Of a stretch of 64,000 nucleotides of DNA, positions 35,674-47,500 are shown in pieces. The stretch spans positions 78,032 to 142,031 of the forward strand of contig QANZ01045711.1 of assembly GCA_003254925.1 (NCBI GenBank), in the 5' to 3' direction. The stretch comes from Chamaecrista fasciculata (taxonomy: Eukaryota > Streptophyta > Magnoliopsida > Fabales > Fabaceae). The position numbers and the translations under genes are program-made. The stretch's first letter is position 1; every line of letters starts with the position of its first letter. Under the pieces are notes generated by a model. It was not told the DNA's origin. It saw only the letters and a list, made by a program, of their open reading frames with translations, and ran no database searches.

Positions 35674-36108
35674 ATCATGTGTGATTATTATATTGTTGGG
35701 GAGAACCAAACTACCAAAGCATATACACCATGCTTTCAGAAATATGTCAGTTAAAACTGAACTAGGTTGTTCTAAAACAATTTTTTGGAGTTTAAAGAAC
35801 GATACCAAAGAGTAGAAAAATGTGTAGATATTATATATTTGATTATTTTGAATGTAAAATTTTCTCTCTTTACTTCTTTCTATCTCTATCTAGTATCTAT
35901 ATTTCACAATCATTATCAAAACTATATTTTATAGCTAGGTTCGTTAAAAATATATTATATATTTTGCCAAAAAGAAAAATGCAGCACGTTGTTGGCCAAA
36001 AAGAATGAAAAATGAAAATAGTACTCATAAAGGCGCCTCTTCAAGTTCTGTCACAAGCTTCCTGTGTATTAATTATATGATGAGGAATATCATATAACTA
36101 GTTTTAAC

Positions 36109-37110
36109 CTCTGAATTTTTACGGGTGACATTTAAGTTTATCTCATATTAAATATTACGTATAAATTTAATAATTTTTATAATTAAAAGGTAACAAAATT
36201 ATGTTAGTATTGTACTTTTATTTTTACATGCTAAACTAATCACGGTGCGACATATTATTCTTTACAAATATATGTACATATTTTTTATACTTATAAATTA
36301 ATTTTGGTTATCATTTTATATGATACACCAAAATGAAATCATAATTTGAATTACTTTATTTGTTAAATATATGAGATTTGTATATCTTTTGAGCTTATTT
36401 TTAAGTTTATTAAATATAGACTGTTATCTATAAATTTTGACAAATTTTATAATTAAAAGGTAACAAAAATATGTTAATATTGTACTTTTAATTTTATATG
36501 CTAAACTAATCACGATGTGACATTATATTTTTTATTCCTACATATTTGTTATAGTTATAAATTAATTTTGGTTATCATAAAATATGTTTGAAATACAAGG
36601 GTTTATAAAGATTAGATTTGTACTGCTGTGAAAATAAGGGTTTATAAAGACCATTTGTTTTAACCCCGTGGAATTCTACGGGTGATTTCTAAGTTGACTA
36701 AATATAGACTATTGTCTATAAATTTTAACAAATTATGCAATTAGAATGTAAAAAAAATATGTTATCATTGTACTTTTTATTTTATTTTTGGTGAACCACG
36801 GTTGCACAATGTACTTTCTATTTCTACATATCTGTTATAATTATAAATTATTTTTGGTTATCAGAAAATATGTTACACAAAAAAAAATCATCACCTCATC
36901 TACTTTTTTTTATTAAATATATGAGATTTTAATATCTTTTTTGAAAAGATGTTAATTTAAAAAAGTAAATTTTTCATAGGATCGATGTTATATTTGATCT
37001 TAATTTAATATCCCTTTTATAATAAAGGAAAAATAGAAAGATATTAACGAAATAAGGATTTAAAAATCCATTTGAAATACATAGATAAATAGTAGGGTCT
37101 CCGTTATAAT
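36109..37110. repeat. array of three related units of about 270-290 bp
   Basis: The phrase 'aattaaaaggtaacaaaa' starts at 36181 and 36451 and recurs in degenerate form at 36739. 'atgctaaactaatcac' with a following 'gtgacat', and 'ttataaattaattttggttatca', repeat with it. Units open with 'ttttaacc...acgggtga'. A fourth copy starts near 38783. I read these as derivatives of one dispersed element, possibly Helitron-related; this is inference. Confidence 0.65.
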
Positions 37111-37289
37111 TAAAAATCTAAGAGCTCTCAAGGGAAGAGGGTTGCCTCATTATATATATAGAGTTATAAAGCTTTTTAACCAAGCAATGTGGGACTTCAA
37201 CACACCCCCTCATGTCCGACATAGGAACGTGAAGCCAACGGGTTATTCATAGGGCAGCTCACAGTAAGGCTCATCCATCCCACATGCCC

Positions 37290-37937
37290 AAACTAGGCTC
37301 TGCCCGTCCTCGCCCCGCCAAATTTTCCCCTCCCCGTCCCTGTCCCCGATCCCCGTTTTGGGGACTTTTTTCTCCCCGTCCGCGTTCCCTGTCTCCCCAT
37401 GGATCCCCGCGTGGATCCCCACAAATTTTTTAAAAAAATAATACTACCATTTCTAATTAATTTAAAACATAATCCAACAAAAGAATTTAGTTTGAATTAT
37501 AAAATTTCATGCAATGTCACAATACAACAAACTCCAATCACAATAAAATTTAATACAAAGTACATAAATTTTGAGAAATAAATTAATACTAACACCCTAA
37601 AATCACCATCACGCCAAAAATAAGCAATATCCTATGTTAGATTTAAGATGGGTTAATGGGATTTTGGTTTGTAAAAATAATGTATTTAAATCTATTAAAT
37701 TTAGTTGGATATAGATTAATATTATTGCAAATTATTAAGTCTATTAAATTTAATTAAATTTATTAAATTTAATGGAATTTATATTAATATTTTATTTTAT
37801 ATTTATTAAATTTAATTCGGGGACGATGACCCTGCGGGGCGGGGGACATACTCCCCGTCCCCGTCCCCGAACTCCATACGGGGTAAAATTTACTCCCGTC
37901 TCTGACCCCGCGAGGAATTTTTCTCTGCGTCTGAAAA
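37290..37937. mobile_element. GC-ended hAT-like element, copy A (right end cut)
   Basis: Ends are rich in CCCCGTCCCCG and GGGGCGGGG with an AT-rich core. It matches copy B at 41388-42085 almost along its whole length, but its terminal 'gccatccc' is missing, because similarity stops after 'gaggaattttt'. The open frames here on both strands are composition artefacts. Confidence 0.7.
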
Positions 37938-38136
37938 TTAATTCATGTATCAATACCATTAATTTAGAATAATTTAAATAAAAATTAGTTATTATTTCTA
38001 TTGGTTTTTTTTTCCATATTATCTTCCAAAATCTTAGGTCTTTAATTCTTTGATATGCTTCTTGTTGAATAAGAAAACAAATTCCAGTCAACTTTATATA
38101 TAATTACCAACTTAAGTATATTATTTATAAAAGAGT

Positions 38137-38361
38137 TTCATTAAAGGATAAAACTTATATCAAGTTTCGTACATCCTTTGGATCAAAAAAAAAAAAGTTT
38201 CCTACGTCCTTGCTATCAAGTTTCACCAATCACAAGTCTGGGTTATATTCTCTCTCTTCAATGATTGGTCATACAAAATTTTTGCCATGTGTCAAATGTT
38301 GATTGGAGAACTTGATAGCAATGATGTAGGGAATTTAATATTAGTTTTCACCTTCATTAAA
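38137..38361. mobile_element. MULE MITE, TTGCTATCAAGTT type
   Basis: The element is 38146-38352 (207 bp), flanked by a perfect 9-bp TTCATTAAA (38137-38145 and 38353-38361). Ends GGATAAAACTTATATCAAG and the complement of GGTGAAAACTAATATTAAA match. 'ccttgctatcaagttt' and 'aacttgatagcaatg' are mirrored. A second member is at 54007-54219. Confidence 0.8.
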
Positions 38362-38782
38362 TATAGTTATTCCCTTATTAATTTAAAAATTAATGATCTT
38401 TATTATAAGATTGTCATAGTTCTATTTTAGTCTCTCAAGTTTGTTCAAAGTTTCATTTTGATCCCTTAAGTGTTTGTCATTCCATTTTGATCCTTCAAGT
38501 TTCCAAAAAAAATTCAGTTAGTTCTTAGTAAAATTGGAAATTAATTCATATATCAATAGATCAAGAGTACTCCACATTTAAAATCTATTTTTTTTATAGA
38601 GATATATAATTATTTGTTAAACTTTGAATTTAATTTGAAATCTTTCTTCTTGTTTCTTGTTAAACCTTTGATGAGATCCCTCTTTTTTAGGACCAAGTAA
38701 ATGTCATTAACTCCACTTATTAAATCTATATACATTCACAATATTCAAATTCACCACAACATTCACAATATTCAAATATAGT

Positions 38783-38950
38783 ATTAACCCCGTGGAATTC
38801 CACGGGTAATTTTTAAGTTTAATACATATAGATAATTATATAAAAAAAATTTAAAAAATTATACAATTAACGTGTTACAGAAATATTAACATCGTACTTC
38901 TGATATGTACATATTTGTTATACTTATAAAATATTTTTGAAAATCAATAA
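38783..38950. repeat. fourth unit of the 36109-type repeat, cut by the solo LTR
   Basis: It opens with a perfect 18-bp palindrome CCCGTGGAATTCCACGGG (38789-38806) and continues with 'taatttttaagttt', as at 36664. After the solo LTR the unit appears to resume (41319-41385: 'gttataattaaaaatcc' matches 37104 onwards). Confidence 0.55.
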
Positions 38951-39172
38951 TGTAATACCTAAGTGTAATAAGGGACTAAAATGAAATATTTAGAAAGTTT
39001 TAATAATATAATTAGTAATAATTTGTGAGTATAAATAATATAGGAGGGATTAAAATGAAATGAAAAGAGTAAAGTGGTAAGAATGTAAGTGTTAGAGAGT
39101 GTTTTAAAATAAATTAAAAATTTTGGGGGAAAGAATTGTAGTTTGAGCCATTTGTTATAATATATATATATA

Positions 39173-39461
39173 TCTTATATTATATGGCTCCACCCCTTTA
39201 TGGTCGTCCTCCATTTTTTCTAAATTTAACTTTAGTTTTAGATGAATAAAATACCAATATCTATCCTAAATATATGAGGTAATTTCAAATTGGTCCTAAA
39301 TATTTTATTTATTTTAGATGAATCTTACATATTTTTATAATTTTTCAAATTGGTCCCAAACTTACTCATTTATTAAAATAAAAATTTTATGTAATCTTTA
39401 ACTTTAAATAATTCAAACGTATACATATTGGCGTGCCCGTTAGGGCACGCCAAGCCCCTAG
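39173..39461 (+). mobile_element. Helitron nested in the solo LTR
   Basis: The 289-bp unit starts TCTTATATTATATGGC after A and ends CAAGCCCCTAG before T. A perfect 9-bp stem GGCGTGCCC/GGGCACGCC with GTTA loop lies at 39430-39451, ten bases from the CTAG end. Insertion is within the LTR's TATATA run, splitting the probable TATA region from the GA-rich leader. No helicase. Confidence 0.85.
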
Positions 39462-39475
39462 TATATATATATAAA

Positions 39476-39648
39476 AGAAAGGGGGAGAGTGATCGAGAGA
39501 AAGAAAGAAAGAAAGAAAAGAGAAAGAGAGAAAGCGAGAAAGAGGGAGAGGACGCCGAGAAGAAGAAGAAAGTGACGAAGAAGAAGAAGAAGAAGAAGAA
39601 GAAGAAGAAGAAGAAGAAGAAGAAGAAGAAGAAGGAGATCAGGGCATG
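39476..39648. repeat. purine-rich leader with (GAA)n microsatellite
   Basis: GAGAAAGAAAG tracts are followed by about 25 near-perfect GAA units (about 39554-39635). It lies just after the LTR TATA run, where such GA-rich leaders are common. The lysine-rich frame on plus and the leucine-rich frame on minus are microsatellite translations. Confidence 0.85.
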
Positions 39649-41387
39649 GAGGTGAAGGTCTAAGCTCCAATTGGTAGGGTTTTCTTTCCTTTCTCCTCAT
39701 CTCAAGTCATCTTTTCCCTCATGTGTTCATCCTAGGGTTTCTAGAAAGTTAGGGTTCATGAGTTTCTATTTGGGTAAATGATGATGTTGATGTGCTAAGA
39801 GGTCTAATTAGTGTGTTTTGTGTGATTATGTATGTTTAAATGGTGAAATGTATGAAGATTGTGTGAAGAGGGAAAAAGGGGTTAGGATTTGTGATATGAT
39901 TAGTAAGTTGATGAGTTTAATTTGTTAATTGAAAGGGGTTTATGGGTGTTTTGATGAAAGACTAATGCATGTATGTGAATAAATGCTTGGGAAAGGGTGT
40001 TGGCTTGATGTTTCATTGTTTAAGAATGAAGATGAATGTTGTACTCTTGAGTTGCCTTGTTTTCTGTAATTTTAGGAAAAGTGCAGTTTGGTCCCTGAAT
40101 CTTGTTTGTCACTTTGGTTTAATTCTGGATTGTTATATATATGAAGGTTCATGGATGAAATTGTAACTTTGAGCATGAGTAAAGGCTTGGGTGTGAATTA
40201 GTAAGTGAAATATGTGATGAGGCTAAACATACTACAAAGTTTGGTTTATAAGTGAAATTGATGAATAGGGAATTGTTATGTTTTGAATGGAAAGAATATG
40301 CGAAAGGTTTGTAAATGTTAATGAATAAATGTAAGTGATAAAGTATGAGAAAATAATGGAAGTGTTGGTAAAGGTTTGTTATACTTGAATGATAAAGTAT
40401 ATATATGGTATGATAATATATTGGACACATCATGTGATTGATGTGGGTCATGTTCATCAAGGGGTGAGTCCCTCCCCGTTACTCGCGATGGGTATTTTGG
40501 GTAATGTCCATGGTGGATTCCATGGTCGGCCTAAGTGTGGATGCCTTAGGTGACAGGCTGCTTTGTATTGTGCGCACACCGGGAGACGTTCCGGAAGCCT
40601 AGGTCTCGATGACCATTATTTTGTGAACATGACGTTGGTACTGGTTACCAATGACGGTAATGGTTGACACGGTTTGTCACCACCAGCGTTATGATATTAT
40701 TAATTATTATGATACGGTAATGAGTTATAAAGTTATTATGTGGTTGTGCTGGTATTCCTGTATAGCGGTACTGGGGCCCTATATGGATGTTGGGTTGACA
40801 CGTGAGTCCCCGCCAGTTTCCCAGTTATGTATGCATGGTTTTATTTGTAAAAGTTATCGTGTTTGGATTGAACTGTTAATTATTGATAAATGTTGATTGA
40901 ATTATTAATATTATGTTGTTAATTAAATGTTAGTAAACATGACAATATGTAATCGTGTGTTCTGGTTGTTTTAGCTTAGAATGACATGTGTGAACTTGTG
41001 ATGGAAGTTTGTGTTTAAGTGAGGACCGTGGTTTAAGTAGAGGGGCTTAAACCCTACTGAGAATCCCCCAGATTCTCAGCCTACAACCCTACAGTGTTTT
41101 AGTGCAGGTTTCAGGTTCGTTGGGTTCGAGCTGGAAGCTGATCAGGAGAAGTTAGTTAGTTAGTTTTAGTTATCTGTTATCTTATTTGGACCCTGCGTGG
41201 CTTTAGTTGAGGCTGAGCCTCATGTATTTGTTTGTCTTTATGTTTTGGGCCGTGTAACGCTTGTAAATCGTATTTTAGTATAGAGTTAACCTTTATTAGA
41301 TTAGGATGTTACAAATAAATAGAAGAAACCAAAAAATATATAGTAGCGATCTATGTTATAATTAAAAATCCAATAGTCAGATGGTCT

Positions 41388-42085
41388 TAAAGATGGCACC
41401 CGCGCGGGGCGGGGACGGATGAAGCTCTCCCCGTCCCCACCCCGCCAAAATTTCCCCTCCCCATTCCCGTTCCTGATCCCCGTTGTGGGGACTTTTTTCT
41501 CGTCATCCCCGTTCCCTGTCTCCCAACAGATCCCCACGAGGATCCCCACAAATTTTTTTAAAAAATAATACTACCATTTCTAATTAATTTAAAAATAATC
41601 CAATAGACAATTTAGTTTGAATTATAAAATTTCATGCAATGTCACAATACAACAAACTCCAATCACAATAAAATTTAATACAAAGTACATAAAGTTTGAG
41701 AGATAAATTGATACTAACACCTTAAAATCACCATCACGCAAAAAATAAGTAATATCTTATGTTAGATTTAAGATGTGTTAATGGGAGTTTTGTGTGTAAA
41801 AATAATGTATTTAAATATATTAAATTTAATTGGATTTAGATTTCTATTATTGCAAATTATTAAGTCTATCAAATTTAATTAAATTTAATGGAATTTATAT
41901 TAATATTTTATTGTATATTTATTAAATTTAATTTGGGGACGGGGACCCCGCAGGGCGGGGGGCATACTCCCCGTCCCCGCCCCCGAACTCCATACGGGGT
42001 AAAATTTACCCCCGTCGCTAACCCCGCGAGGAATTTTTCCCCGCATCGGGGATCCCCGCCCATTGAAAATTTTTGCCATCCCTAG
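41388..42085. mobile_element. GC-ended hAT-like element, copy B
   Basis: It starts near AGATGGCACCCGCGCGGGG and ends CCCGCCCATTG then TTTGCCATCCCTA, a hAT-type GATGGCA/TGCCATC terminus. The core (41550-41935) repeats copy A with small indels. The target duplication is unclear. Confidence 0.7.
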
Positions 42086-42580
42086 TTAGTCTATGTAAAA
42101 TATTATTGTGATGAATAGAAAGTATTAACAAATCTTTCATGACTATTTCAAAAATGTCCAAAAACATCACACAAATATTGCAGAACATACAACAAAGAAT
42201 TGATTATTTAATAAATTTAAAAAATTATTAATTTAAAGTTCTTGCAAAAATGAGAGAATTACAGCTCTAAAAATTAAAGCTCCAAACTTCTATTAATGTA
42301 AAAATGAATAATAAAATTTATCTTAGAAATTTTAATTAAAAATAAACACACATTAAATGTTTGATTTCATCCAATGGTGAAGATTGAGGTTGCTTAAGAA
42401 TTAAGATATAGTAGTTTTTTAAGCAAAACCTTTAAATGTTTTTTTTTTTGGCCAACAAACCTTTAAATGTTTGATTTCATTTTTATACATCATTTCCTAT
42501 CTTTTGGCTACACTTTTATAGACAAAACTTTTAATTGTTAATTTATTATTTCAAGAGCTTTAATGTTGAATAATCAAGTA
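42086..42580. other. AT-rich sequence before the gap
   Basis: It contains a duplicated 'aacctttaaatgttt' with a T-run (about 42428 and 42467). Nothing else is recognised. Confidence 0.45.
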
Positions 42581-43554
42581 NNNNNNNNNNNNNNNNNNNN
42601 NNNNNNNNNNNNNNNNNNNNNNNNNNNNNNNNNNNNNNNNNNNNNNNNNNNNNNNNNNNNNNNNNNNNNNNNNNNNNNNNNNNNNNNNNNNNNNNNNNNN
42701 NNNNNNNNNNNNNNNNNNNNNNNNNNNNNNNNNNNNNNNNNNNNNNNNNNNNNNNNNNNNNNNNNNNNNNNNNNNNNNNNNNNNNNNNNNNNNNNNNNNN
42801 NNNNNNNNNNNNNNNNNNNNNNNNNNNNNNNNNNNNNNNNNNNNNNNNNNNNNNNNNNNNNNNNNNNNNNNNNNNNNNNNNNNNNNNNNNNNNNNNNNNN
42901 NNNNNNNNNNNNNNNNNNNNNNNNNNNNNNNNNNNNNNNNNNNNNNNNNNNNNNNNNNNNNNNNNNNNNNNNNNNNNNNNNNNNNNNNNNNNNNNNNNNN
43001 NNNNNNNNNNNNNNNNNNNNNNNNNNNNNNNNNNNNNNNNNNNNNNNNNNNNNNNNNNNNNNNNNNNNNNNNNNNNNNNNNNNNNNNNNNNNNNNNNNNN
43101 NNNNNNNNNNNNNNNNNNNNNNNNNNNNNNNNNNNNNNNNNNNNNNNNNNNNNNNNNNNNNNNNNNNNNNNNNNNNNNNNNNNNNNNNNNNNNNNNNNNN
43201 NNNNNNNNNNNNNNNNNNNNNNNNNNNNNNNNNNNNNNNNNNNNNNNNNNNNNNNNNNNNNNNNNNNNNNNNNNNNNNNNNNNNNNNNNNNNNNNNNNNN
43301 NNNNNNNNNNNNNNNNNNNNNNNNNNNNNNNNNNNNNNNNNNNNNNNNNNNNNNNNNNNNNNNNNNNNNNNNNNNNNNNNNNNNNNNNNNNNNNNNNNNN
43401 NNNNNNNNNNNNNNNNNNNNNNNNNNNNNNNNNNNNNNNNNNNNNNNNNNNNNNNNNNNNNNNNNNNNNNNNNNNNNNNNNNNNNNNNNNNNNNNNNNNN
43501 NNNNNNNNNNNNNNNNNNNNNNNNNNNNNNNNNNNNNNNNNNNNNNNNNNNNNN
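42581..43554. other. assembly gap (974 N)
   Basis: Unresolved bases. The apparent open frame spanning them (42563-43579) is an artefact of N translation. Tandem duplications start at its right edge, so the gap is probably a collapsed or unassembled repeat. Confidence 0.99.
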
Positions 43555-44540
43555 AAAATTTAGTATGCCTCAGATTTAATCATAATCTTACATAATGAGA
43601 GGCATATATTTTTTAAATATAAAATTTGATATTTTTATTTTATTAAAAATAAATGTGAACTAAAATTGTAATAAAATTCGATTTTTTTTTTATAAATTAA
43701 AATATAGATCACACAAAATCCTATTTTTAGTATCTCAGATTTAATTTATGAATTTTAAAATTATTTTTATGTTAAATCTTGATTTTTTCTCTCCTTATTA
43801 GGTGTAATTAATAAATGCTATTTATTCTATTCCTTAATGCATTATATTTCCTATGTATAGTTAGTTGAAAATAAATTAAGGAAAGATTTTTATTTTTATT
43901 ACCATTAATTATTATTATTGTATTTTCCAAAATATTATTTCTGATTAATGATAAGTATTAATTCGTTAATTATGATTGTTAATTTAATTTATGAATTTTA
44001 TAATTATTTTTATGCTATATCTTGACTTTTTCTCTCCTTATTAGGTGCAATTAGTAAATGCTATTTATTCTATTCCTTAATGCATTATATTTCCTATGTA
44101 TAGTTAGTTGAAAATAAATTAAGGAAAGATTTTTATTTTTATTACCATTAATTATTATTATTGTATTTTCCAAAATATTATTTCTGATTAATGATAAGTA
44201 TTAATTCGTTAATTATGATTGTTAATTTAATTTATGAATTTTATAATTATTTTTATGCTATATCTTGACTTTTTCTCTCCTTATTAGGTGCAATTAGTAA
44301 ATGCTATTTATTCTATTCCTTAATGCATTATATTTCCAATGTATAGTTAGTTGAAAATATCATTCATCAGTCAATTGTCATCTCTCTTTACTTTAACCAA
44401 TTAATTTTTTATTTATTTAATATTGTTGTGAGGTACATATTTTTTTTATTTCTATTATTTATTTTCAGTAGATGTTTTTTTATTTAAAAAATTAGAAGGA
44501 AAAGAATAGTGTTTTAGGTTTTTTATTTTAGTAATGTTTT
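43555..44540. repeat. 243-bp tandem repeat and flanking unit
   Basis: 'tctctccttattaggtg' recurs at intervals of 243 bp (GGTG at 43801, 44044 and 44287), with nearly identical sequence between. This gives about 2.5 units from about 43740 to 44360. The preceding segment starts with 'tttagtatgcctcagattt'. Confidence 0.85.
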
Positions 44541-44659
44541 CTCTATTATTAGATTATTAGATTATTTGATATTTTTATTTTTAAGAAAAAATTAAAATAA
44601 AATTTTAATAATTACATATAATCTCACAAAATAAAAAAATTTAATTAATTAAAAAATAA

Positions 44660-45140
44660 ATAAAAAATTTAGTACGCCTCAAATTTAATTATAATCTTAC
44701 ATAATAATAGGCATATATATATATTTAAATAAAAAATTTGATATTTGTATAAAATTATTTTAAATTTTTAAATAAAAATCTTTCAAAAAATTTAAAAAAT
44801 AAATATGAACTGAAATTGTACTAAAATTCGATTTTTCTATCTTGACTTTAATTTATAAGTTTTAAAATTATTTTTATGCACTATCTTGACCTTTTCTCTC
44901 CTTATTAGGTGCAATTAATAAATTATATTTAAATCTATCCATTAATGCATTCTATTTGCAATATATAGTTAGTTAAAAATATCCTCCATTGTCATCTTTC
45001 TTCACTTCAACGAATATATTATAATTTTTTATTTATTTAATATTGTTGTGAGGTACATATTTTTTTTATTTCTATTATTCATTTTTAGTAGAAGTTTTTT
45101 TTTTTAAATTAGAAGGAAAATAATAGTGTTTTAGGTTTAT
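44660..45140. repeat. diverged second copy of the 43555-44540 block
   Basis: 'aaaaatttagtacgcctcaaattt' at about 44665 matches 43555 onwards. 'tctccttattaggtgcaatta' and 'ttgttgtgaggtacatatttttttt' near 45040 match 44280 and 44420. It carries only one 243-type unit, so the tandem expansion happened in the other copy. Confidence 0.7.
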
Positions 45141-45948
45141 TAAAAAAATAGAATGTTGCCAATAACTCACACTCAGGTCACTCTCTTTTTAAGCATGTAT
45201 TAAGGTTTTTGATTTAGTTTGTTGCAAAATTTGTGCATTGAATTATGCAAATAGTAGCTGAGCATTAATTAATTTTTTTGACTGTTTCTGTGACAATATA
45301 CTTAGTTACAACTTACTAAAATTTTTTTCCTCTATTAAATATTTTTAATTAATGTTTAGAATAAGTATATTTAAATTAATTTGATTTTTACCTTAATATA
45401 AAATACTTTAATATTTAACTTTTTATAATTAAAATCACTACAATTTATAGGAAAGAGAGTGACGTGAATGAAAGAATATTTATAAGGAGAATTTTTTTTT
45501 TTGTGATATAAAGAGAGAATTGTGTTTAAGCCCTTAAATAATAAATTTGTTTCAGTTTAATCCCAATATTAGCTTGTTAATTCTACATAGCTAAGTATTT
45601 ACTTTAATTCTATATATTGCAAATTCAAAGCACAATTAGTGAGTAATTCCAAGGTTGGTAACAGATCTTTTTCCTGATTTTCTTATAAAATTGTCAATAA
45701 ATATAATGATATAGAGTTTACACTGATTTTCAGATTTGTGATTTTATAATATCCGTGAGAATTATTTAATATTAGAACAATAATCGATAAATAATAGGAA
45801 CATAAAATGGTAGTTTTCCTGGAAATACACCACCATACATTAAGTATAGAAAATGTCTTATTTGATTTCATGTGTCTATTAACATCATAGTCTTCAAAAG
45901 AAAAAAAAATAGATAAAATCCTATATTTATTAACAACGTGGACAACAC
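45141..45948. other. AT-rich intergenic, nothing recognised
   Basis: No terminal repeats or coding frames of note. Confidence 0.5.
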
Positions 45949-46610
45949 TACATAATCTTCAACTTCTTAGATGGCTTTAGATTTGTAGATTCCCAAACTT
46001 CACAAGATAATTCTGCACCAACTTCAGTCATTATAATTTTGGAGGTTGTTATCGGTTTTTTAGAGACTTTTTGCATCACAAATTAAAAAACATAAGAGAA
46101 GAGAATCATGTAACTAAATTCACTAATTTGAAGTAAAGAAAAACATATAAATGAAAAGATTTATTGTCTAGTGTATGAACATAAAAAGAAGTAGAACAAA
46201 TCTTACTTAATTTAAAGAGGCAGGATTTAATAGATACAGAAAGATATAGACAAAAAACAAATAGTAAACATAAAAAGAAAGAGGCGAAATGTTACCTTTC
46301 TTCACCTGCAGAAAATGCAGATTCTGAAGCAGTTTATGAATAGAGAAAAACAAATGCTAAACAATAAAAAGAAGAAAAGAAATGTTACCTTTCTTGACCT
46401 CCAAAAAATCCAGATTATGAAGCAATAGAAAGAGAAATGGTTTGTGGAATTAGCAAGACTGATGACTATATATAGAATGAGAAACATGACCATTTTCCCC
46501 CCAAAATTTCGAATTGAGATGGTCAAGATAATAATTACCAAGATCAACCTCCAATACATTTGAAATTTGGTTGGCAATTAATGCACCAACAATTTCGAAA
46601 TAAAAAAAAT
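45949..46610 (-). other. coding-like fragments of unknown identity
   Basis: On the minus strand, 46072-45949 reads as an open stretch ending in a stop (with TEVGAELSCEVWESTN inside), and about 46590-46470 reads as another (with QISNVLEVDLGNYYLDHLN). Between them a 94-bp step repeats a block in which GTGAAGAAAG or GTCAAGAAAG sits between an upstream AG-like and a downstream GTAACA donor-like sequence (about 46285 and 46379). I do not recognise the peptides. They may be exons of a decayed gene or chance frames. Confidence 0.25.
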
Positions 46611-47018
46611 TTGAATCTGGTTACAAAAAAAAAAAATCACCTCAATAGGGAGAGAGAAAGTGGTGATAGAACTAACAAAAGAATGAATAAGAAAAGAAGG
46701 ATGCCTATTGGTTGAAGATTAGGTTCAGCAAATAAGTGACAAAAAAAAAACGTAAAGCTCAATAGGGGGAGATAAAGTCAAGAGAAGTAATATGCCTATT
46801 GGCTGAGATTTTGGTTCAGAAAGAGAAAGTCAATAGAAATAAGAATAAGATGAATTCTATTGGATGAAGAAGGAGAATTTAATGAGCAAAGTAGTGATAA
46901 AAAAAAATTTAGAACCACATGACAGCTTCTGGTGGCAAGTTGAGCTGCTATATAGATATATATAGATAATAGCTAAAATTCATTTAATGACTGCCATAAT
47001 TACTCATATATATATATA
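46611..47018. repeat. degenerate internal repeats
   Basis: 'ctcaataggg.gagataaagt' (about 46641 and 46759) and 'atgcctattgg.tga' (about 46702 and 46789, with a weaker third at 46854) recur. This looks like a decayed tandem duplication; no gene is evident. Confidence 0.45.
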
Positions 47019-47162
47019 CTAGTGTAAAATAAATAAGGGACTAAGTTGTTAACATAGTAAAGAAAGAGAGACCAAATAGTAAATTTTCTTTTATTTTTAA
47101 TTTCATAGACTATAGTTTTAAACATGGACTACCAGAAAAGGGTGGAGCCATATAATATAAGA
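47019..47162 (-). mobile_element. possible Helitron end pair, minus strand
   Basis: The minus strand starts TCTTATATTATATGGCTCCACCC, as in the Helitron at 39173, and reaches CTAG before T after 144 bases. No terminal hairpin is visible, so it may be an internally and 3'-deleted copy. Confidence 0.4.
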
Positions 47163-47500
47163 TATAGTTAATGAAGGAGAAGAGAAAAAAATAATTACAA
47201 GATGATATATTTAATTAGGCTCGAAGACTACATAACATAATGCCAAAGAAATAGTGATAGACATCCAAATAAAAATTAAAAAATTCCTAAGGTTATTTTG
47301 ATATTTTTTATTGGGTTTATTAATCATAGGATGATAACATGAATGTTCTACACTTTGAAAGATTAGAACTTTTGAAGATCTTTGCTTTGTCTACCAAGGA
47401 GGACTAATTGAGCTGGATTATACCATGCTATCTAGAGGTCTTTGGATGTGTTTTGTAATGTTTTATAGCCTATTTTAGGTGTTTTAAGCCTCTAGATATG
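47163..47500. other. intergenic, nothing recognised
   Basis: Ordinary AT-rich sequence without repeats or frames I can support. Confidence 0.45.

Larger units (their letters stand above)
38946..41318 (+). mobile_element. solo LTR of a gypsy-type retrotransposon
   Basis: The LTR proper is 38951-41313 (2363 bp including a nested Helitron), starting TGTAATACC and ending GGATGTTACA. It is flanked by a 5-bp AATAA (38946-38950 and 41314-41318). The start followed by 'aagggactaaaatg' and the long GA-rich leader after a TATA run resemble chromovirus (Tekay/Del-like) LTRs; that lineage call is tentative. No internal region or second LTR exists. Confidence 0.8.

Noticed and set aside
37772..38091. Arg/Pro-rich frames near 37792-38091 and 41888-42085
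   Set aside because: They recur in both copies of the GC-ended hAT-like element and reflect CCCCGTCCCCG composition.
39428..39700. Lysine-rich frame (plus) and leucine-rich frame (minus)
   Set aside because: Both are translations of the (GAA)n microsatellite in an LTR leader.
42563..43579. 338-residue open frame
   Set aside because: It is made almost wholly of N and is not a gene.
43740..44360. CRISPR-like array or centromeric satellite
   Set aside because: There are only about 2.5 units of 243 bp without spacers. The setting is a plant genome, and too few units are visible to call it a satellite.
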